Shown one piece after another: positions 60,901 to 64,000 of a stretch of 64,000 nt of DNA. How positions within the stretch are numbered: the stretch's first letter is position 1; the number at the start of each line of letters is the position of its first letter. The translations under genes and the position numbers were made by a program. The DNA comes from Geotrypetes seraphini (lineage: Eukaryota > Chordata > Amphibia > Gymnophiona > Dermophiidae). The DNA lies in contig NC_047096.1 in NCBI RefSeq assembly GCF_902459505.1, positions 8,804,001 to 8,868,000 on the forward strand, read 5' to 3'. The notes under the pieces were generated by a model, which did no database searches, was not told the DNA's origin, and saw only the letters and a program-made list of their open reading frames with translations.

Positions 60901-62878
60901 ACACAGCTATTTGTTTCGCTGTTCGCAGGTGATTTCCGCTACACCCCTGAAATGTTGAAACATCCATCACTGAACAACACAAAGACAATAGATGTCTTGT
61001 ATTTGGACAACACAAACTGCCATCCTAACCGTGAGCTCCCTTCCCGACAAGAAGCTACCAGGCAGATAATAGATCTTATTAGACGACATCCGGAACACGA
61101 TGTCGTGATTGGTAAGCTTAGATGCTCAAAGCTATCTGTTTTCATTGTTTAAAAAGTCCTGTCTTGCTCAGTTATTTACTCCTTGATCTCACACTTTACT
61201 GTTCTTTAGCATTTCTCCAGATCGGTACAGTTCACTGATGGGTAATAGCTCACCATTACCAGCAGGTGGAGATAGAGACCAAACTTTTGGCTGTAATACT
61301 AATAGCTGTGCTTCCCTCTATATAATCAGTCTGTTCTCAGTCTCAGCAGGTGGTAGGTGAGCTGTGCCAGTTTCCCTTGGTGTGTAGGACTGTTGGAATT
61401 TGTGTAGTGCTCCTTGTCCCTGTCTGGTGCTGGTCTGAGCTTGGGGGGACCCTTTCGGGGGTCTATCTAACTGCACTCAACGGGTCCCGAGTTGAGTCCC
61501 TCCTCCCCCTCCCAAAAATTTTGTAAAGGTGTCTCAGCTGTAAGCCTTGCCACTGATACCAGCAGCTTGCCTGACGCTAGCAAGAGCAGTGTGTTGTGAA
61601 ATCTGTGCTCACAACGGGAAGGGGGGGGGGGCGAATCGAATCAAAATATTTTCCCTGAATCAGGCAGCTCTAGTCTTCATAGTTTTTCTCTCTGTAATCC
61701 TTTAACTATTTGCATTTATTGCATATTTTGCAGGTCTTTACAGCTTAGGGAAAGAGATGCTGCTGAGAGATTTGGCTCTAGAATTCAAAACCTGGATTGT
61801 TGTCAGTCCTCAGAGATTTGAGCTGATAAGCCTGCTGGAACTTGAGGACGTCTTCACCGTGGAGGAGTTTGCTGGGAGAGTTCGTGCAGTGAACCAGTCT
61901 GAAATTCGATACATCAACATGATCGCGTGGAACCGAACCCGCCCGACAATAGCTATTTTCCCCACAAGCAGAGATGTAAAACTTTGGCACAAGGATGCCC
62001 ACGTGGTTCCTTATTCAGACCACTCATCTTTTCAGGAGCTGTGCGACTTTGTGGCTGCATTGAAACCTCGCTCCATTATTCCTGTCGTAAAGAACGATGT
62101 GTGTGAAGCTCACTTTAAAATGTATCTGAGCTCCCCTCAGAAGGCTGTTTCTAGCATTAAAATTCCAGAGTCAGTCCAGAGGTTTATGAGGGAGCAGAAT
62201 GGTGTAGGGACGACTCCTTTGTCGTTTAAAAGGACGTTGATGCCACATTTCCCCAGAGGTGTGGTGTTCGAGTCTCTGGAAGAAAATATTAAATTATCCA
62301 AGAACTTAGCAGCAACCGGGGTCAGTTACAAGAATGCAGCACCCTGGTCTGAAAGTGAATCCTCCAGTCCATTGGACCCTGATGGGGATAAGTCATGGGA
62401 ATGTGGAAAGAAACAGCAGCTATGCATGAAATATAAAACAAGGAAGCCTTATGATAAATTGTATCTACCAGCGTGCCATGACAGCAGCGAAGAAAATTCA
62501 TCGCCCAGTGTTATAGACCAGTGCAAAGAGGAAGATTCACTGGTGTTGCCACCTACAGCGTCCACTTTTAAACCCCCAGAAAGTCCAGAACTTAATGCAA
62601 GGACTGATGGCAGCTCACATCTGTCAGCCTCCTTAAAACTGAATAACGATGTTCTGGCAGAGAGAAACAGAAGAACTGTGAAAGAGAAACTCTTTCTACA
62701 CGAGGACTGTCATGGCGGACAAAGAGCCTGGGTGTCTGGCAGGTCTCCGGTCCCACATTGCAGAGGGCAAGACTTGACACAGAAATACTTTCTGATCCCC
62801 TTCACCAAGCAGACGAGATCAATGGCTCAGTGCTTCCATGAACGTGTTGAAAATTATTTTAAGAGAAGTCTAAGGTGA
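54956..62878 (+). CDS. DCLRE1B: DCLRE1B (Apollo/SNM1B), 5' exonuclease of telomeres and crosslink repair
   Basis: Metallo-beta-lactamase/beta-CASP nuclease that trims leading-strand telomere ends with shelterin TRF2 and helps repair DNA interstrand crosslinks. Coding exons: 54956-55144, 57664-57829, 60929-61111 and 61734-62878, all GT/AG with matching phases (0, 1, 1), giving 1683 nt and 560 aa plus stop (human 532). The start [16 protein letters not shown] matches human [16 protein letters not shown]. Metal ligands sit at the human positions: H31, H33, D35, H36 (HMHADH), H99 (ANHCPGS), D120 (YTGDFR) and H276 (PYSDHSS). The long last exon holds the rest of the beta-CASP domain and a variable linker. 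Near the end, KYFLIP (Y531, L533, P535) matches the YxLxP core of the human TRF2-binding motif. A 5' non-coding exon near 48.4 kb is likely. Confidence 0.97.
55152..55352 (+). mobile_element. CR1/L3-type LINE 3' end next to a splice donor
   Basis: Starts about 8 bp after the first coding exon of DCLRE1B. Encodes [20 protein letters not shown] and ends 'gggccatttggcctttgtct'. The donor GTATGT (55145-55150) is intact. Confidence 0.8.
55353..55624. other. DCLRE1B intron sequence
   Basis: No recognised feature. Confidence 0.3.
55625..56420 (-). mobile_element. CR1/L3-type LINE 3' end, split by another LINE tail
   Basis: Reverse-complement L3: 'aagaacatgagagttgccat' at the left, and minus-strand [20 protein letters not shown] at 56161-56397 on the right. 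The middle 55851-56085 is a later insertion. Confidence 0.88.
55851..56085 (-). mobile_element. LINE tail insertion with 18 bp target duplication
   Basis: Flanked by the perfect 18 bp direct repeat TGTCCAAACCTTTTTTAA (55833-55850 and 56086-56103). The insert is AT-rich with C-rich runs, like the L1-type tails at 7617 and 10781. It is inserted into the L3 copy. Long duplications are typical of L1-type insertion. Confidence 0.85.
56421..56830. other. DCLRE1B intron sequence
   Basis: Unassigned AT-rich sequence. Confidence 0.3.
56831..57008. mobile_element. palindromic hAT-like MITE
   Basis: 'gtcctgggggacccccagcc' ... 'ggctggaggtcccccaagac', with 'tatgcatgagagagatttgc' arms. Confidence 0.8.
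57202..57388. repeat. near-perfect hairpin, arms of about 86 bp
   Basis: 'aactattaacatataaagga' pairs with 'tcctttatatgttaatagtt', and the interior arms ('ccaagatggaggtttaaag' against 'ctttaaacctccatcttgg') show no mismatch I could see. A 15 bp direct repeat TGTAACATTTTGTAA flanks it (57141-57155 and 57387-57401). Confidence 0.85.
57402..57663. other. DCLRE1B intron sequence with a retroelement tail
   Basis: Starts with a tail-like part ('aaacggtatagaaattttaa' and AATAAATAAATAAATT at 57435-57450). The rest leads to the acceptor of coding exon 2. Confidence 0.4.
57950..58260 (+). mobile_element. L2-like LINE 3' fragment
   Basis: Same family as 12540-13245: 'ggctatggaaccagtggccc' (LWNQ box region), then 'tgatggccttccaaagagca'. 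Degraded, no open frame. Confidence 0.65.
58275..58490. repeat. 'caaaagcgcg' foldback fragment and unassigned sequence
   Basis: 'gtgactcgtcaaaagcgcgc' and 'atttgcgcgcagga' match one arm of the palindromes at 13575 and 25313. The other arm is missing. Confidence 0.5.
59021..59312. repeat. 96 bp minisatellite, 3 copies, in the Helitron
   Basis: 'cacctgcccctgtgtctttc' starts copies at 59021, 59117 and 59213. They are nearly identical and pyrimidine-rich on the plus strand. Apparent proteins on either strand simply mirror the repeat. Confidence 0.9.
59375..59930. repeat. two palindromes inside the Helitron
   Basis: Palindrome 1: arms about 59385-59480 and 59508-59605 ('cgatttaagcagcgtgtcag' against 'ctgacatgctgcttaaatcg'). 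Palindrome 2: about 59748-59930 ('aaagccgctgcggcggctcc' against 'ggagccgccgcagcggcgtt'). Confidence 0.85.
60068..60290. repeat. tandem duplication, about 112 bp, in the Helitron
   Basis: 'gggttcgccggtcgcc' followed by 'accgtgagagccgggtgaga' occurs near 60068 and again near 60180. Each copy is followed by a T/G-rich run and 'gttgaaagccgccgccgc'. Confidence 0.8.
60515..60710 (+). mobile_element. CR1/L3-type LINE 3' UTR
   Basis: 'ggctgattcctggaggaaaa', 'gtgacctggattggccacca' and 'ggtctgacccagtaaggcta'. Very close to the element at 200-832. It lies about 50 bp from the Helitron end. Confidence 0.85.
61230..61630. other. DCLRE1B intron sequence, possible retroelement fragment
   Basis: 'accagcaggtggagatagag' and the text around it looks repeat-derived, but I could not assign a family. 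Ends in a G-run (61620-61631). Confidence 0.3.
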
Positions 62879-63296
62879 TAACAGCAATGTTCAGCCTTTT
62901 AATCATATGCAATTAAGATAAGGTTTTTTGTCCCTTCTATGTAATATGTTTAACTCTATGTAATATGTTTAACCGGACAACATATTGACATTATAAACAA
63001 TTTACTTCTGCTGTAAACCTTCAAGGATTGTGTTTTGTTCACTCTTTCATTGTTTTATTTGTCTGTAAAGAAATGGTTCCAGGGAAACATTTACAGGAAT
63101 CACAAATGCACATATGAAGCACAAATGCACTTATAAAGTGGGTTGGGTTTTTTTCCCCATCTTCAGTGCTATGTTTTACCTGCTCTTTAAAATAAGAACC
63201 CCCTACTTCTGTATCACAGTTGGGGGGCTATCCCTGGATGAATGTAGCAGAAATTTAGTAGGCGTGTTGCCATCTCAGCCCAGTACTTTAGCGTCT
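62879..63296 (+). other. DCLRE1B 3' UTR, proximal part
   Basis: AT-rich sequence after the stop codon with no AATAAA or ATTAAA. A short direct repeat, 'tatgtaatatgtttaac', occurs twice near 62940-62972. Confidence 0.5.
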
Positions 63297-63848
63297 TTGG
63301 CCTAGATTCACTAAACTCACCGATCCTGTAATGATTGCGATCGTTCATGTTCCCCGGCCTGATTCACTAAACTGCTGTCCGATGAATCTCCACTCCGATC
63401 CGATCCACCCATGCAAATTAGTAAAATCTCATGCAAAATAGCAAAGCGATTAATTCACTAACAACTGCTTGGCTATTTTGAATCGGGTTTTACTATCCTA
63501 AAACCCGACTGCTGCGGAGTGTTTGGCGGAGGACGGGAGGAGGGGGCCATGGTGATGATGGCAGGAGGAACCAGACATTCCTCCTGCCATAAGTTTGGCG
63601 GCGGGCAGGTGACAGAAGCCCTGACAGCAGTGACAGGAGGCTGCTTCTCCTGTCACTACTGTCAGGGCTCTGCCCCGACTCAATCGCTCACTGAATGATT
63701 GAGTCGGGGAGTTTGCATGCAAATGATTTTCACCACTGTGCAAATCATTTGCATGCAAACAAGATAGTGAATCAATCGCTGTTTCAAAAACGGCCAGAGA
63801 GTCAGCCAACAGCGATTGAATCGCTATCTTTAGTGAATCTGGGCCTTT
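63297..63848. mobile_element. MITE with 'ggcctagattcactaaa' termini
   Basis: Ends 'ggcctagattcactaaact' and 'tttagtgaatctgggcc' are inverted repeats. Interior blocks 'agtttgcatgcaaatgattt' and 'aaatcatttgcatgcaaac' form a second palindrome near 63740. Harbinger-like termini are possible. It probably lies in the DCLRE1B 3' UTR or just downstream. Confidence 0.65.
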
Positions 63849-63854
63849 GTTTTG

Positions 63855-63860
63855 AATAAA
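63855..63860 (+). terminator. candidate DCLRE1B polyadenylation signal
   Basis: First AATAAA after the stop codon on the plus strand, just past the MITE. If it is used, the MITE is part of the mRNA. A non-canonical earlier site cannot be excluded. Confidence 0.4.
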
Positions 63861-64000
63861 ATTTCTGCGTAGTTCATCCACAAAGACAGCCCCTGATATG
63901 TGTATGGACACAGGAGGTACTTTTGGTTTACTGGCGAACACATTTTGTATTTTGAGTTGGTGTGTACTAAAGTGAGTCAAGCACGACTGAGAATAATATT

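Overview
This is vertebrate nuclear DNA. Three conserved protein-coding genes lie in a background that is mostly transposon-derived. The repeat set includes CR1/L3, L2-like and RTE LINEs, tRNA-headed SINEs with a MIR-like core, and many palindromic hAT, Tigger-like and piggyBac MITEs, plus a Helitron. From memory of such repeats I think it is an amphibian, most likely a caecilian (Gymnophiona). That is inference; no species-specific marker was tested.

The genes form the block BCL2L15 - AP4B1 - DCLRE1B, which in human lies on 1p13.2 between PTPN22 and HIPK1. BCL2L15 (minus strand, coding exons between 19995 and 15612) encodes a Bcl-2 family protein; its short last exon was not found. AP4B1 (plus strand, 27387-44973, 10 coding exons, 736 codons plus stop) encodes the beta subunit of the AP-4 vesicle coat. 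DCLRE1B (plus strand, 54956-62878, 4 coding exons, 560 codons plus stop) encodes Apollo/SNM1B, the telomere and crosslink-repair nuclease. All exon junctions called in AP4B1 and DCLRE1B use GT/AG and keep frame, so both look functional.

Layout: 1-15.5 kb is a dense graveyard of LINE fragments and MITEs, including a long CR1/L3 copy at 8.05-10.78 kb. 15.6-20 kb holds BCL2L15. 20-27 kb is repeats plus a promoter-like block (24.39-24.66 kb; three inverted CCAAT boxes and a ZNF143-like site) that I assign to AP4B1. 27.4-45 kb is AP4B1 with repeat-packed introns. 45-55 kb holds repeats, a GC-rich promoter and probable 5' non-coding exon of DCLRE1B (48.06-48.45 kb), and a 1.65 kb hAT-type element with a large internal palindrome. 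55-64 kb is DCLRE1B, whose third intron (between coding exons 2 and 3) carries a 1978 bp non-autonomous Helitron.

The most interesting feature is gene order. In human AP4B1 and DCLRE1B are divergent (head to head). Here AP4B1 points the other way, so AP4B1 and DCLRE1B are in tandem and AP4B1 is instead head to head with BCL2L15. The DCLRE1B promoter region also appears internally duplicated, and its start codon overlaps the stop of an eight-codon upstream ORF. No wholly new system of genes was recognised; the other findings concern palindromes, hammerhead-like motifs and nested insertions.
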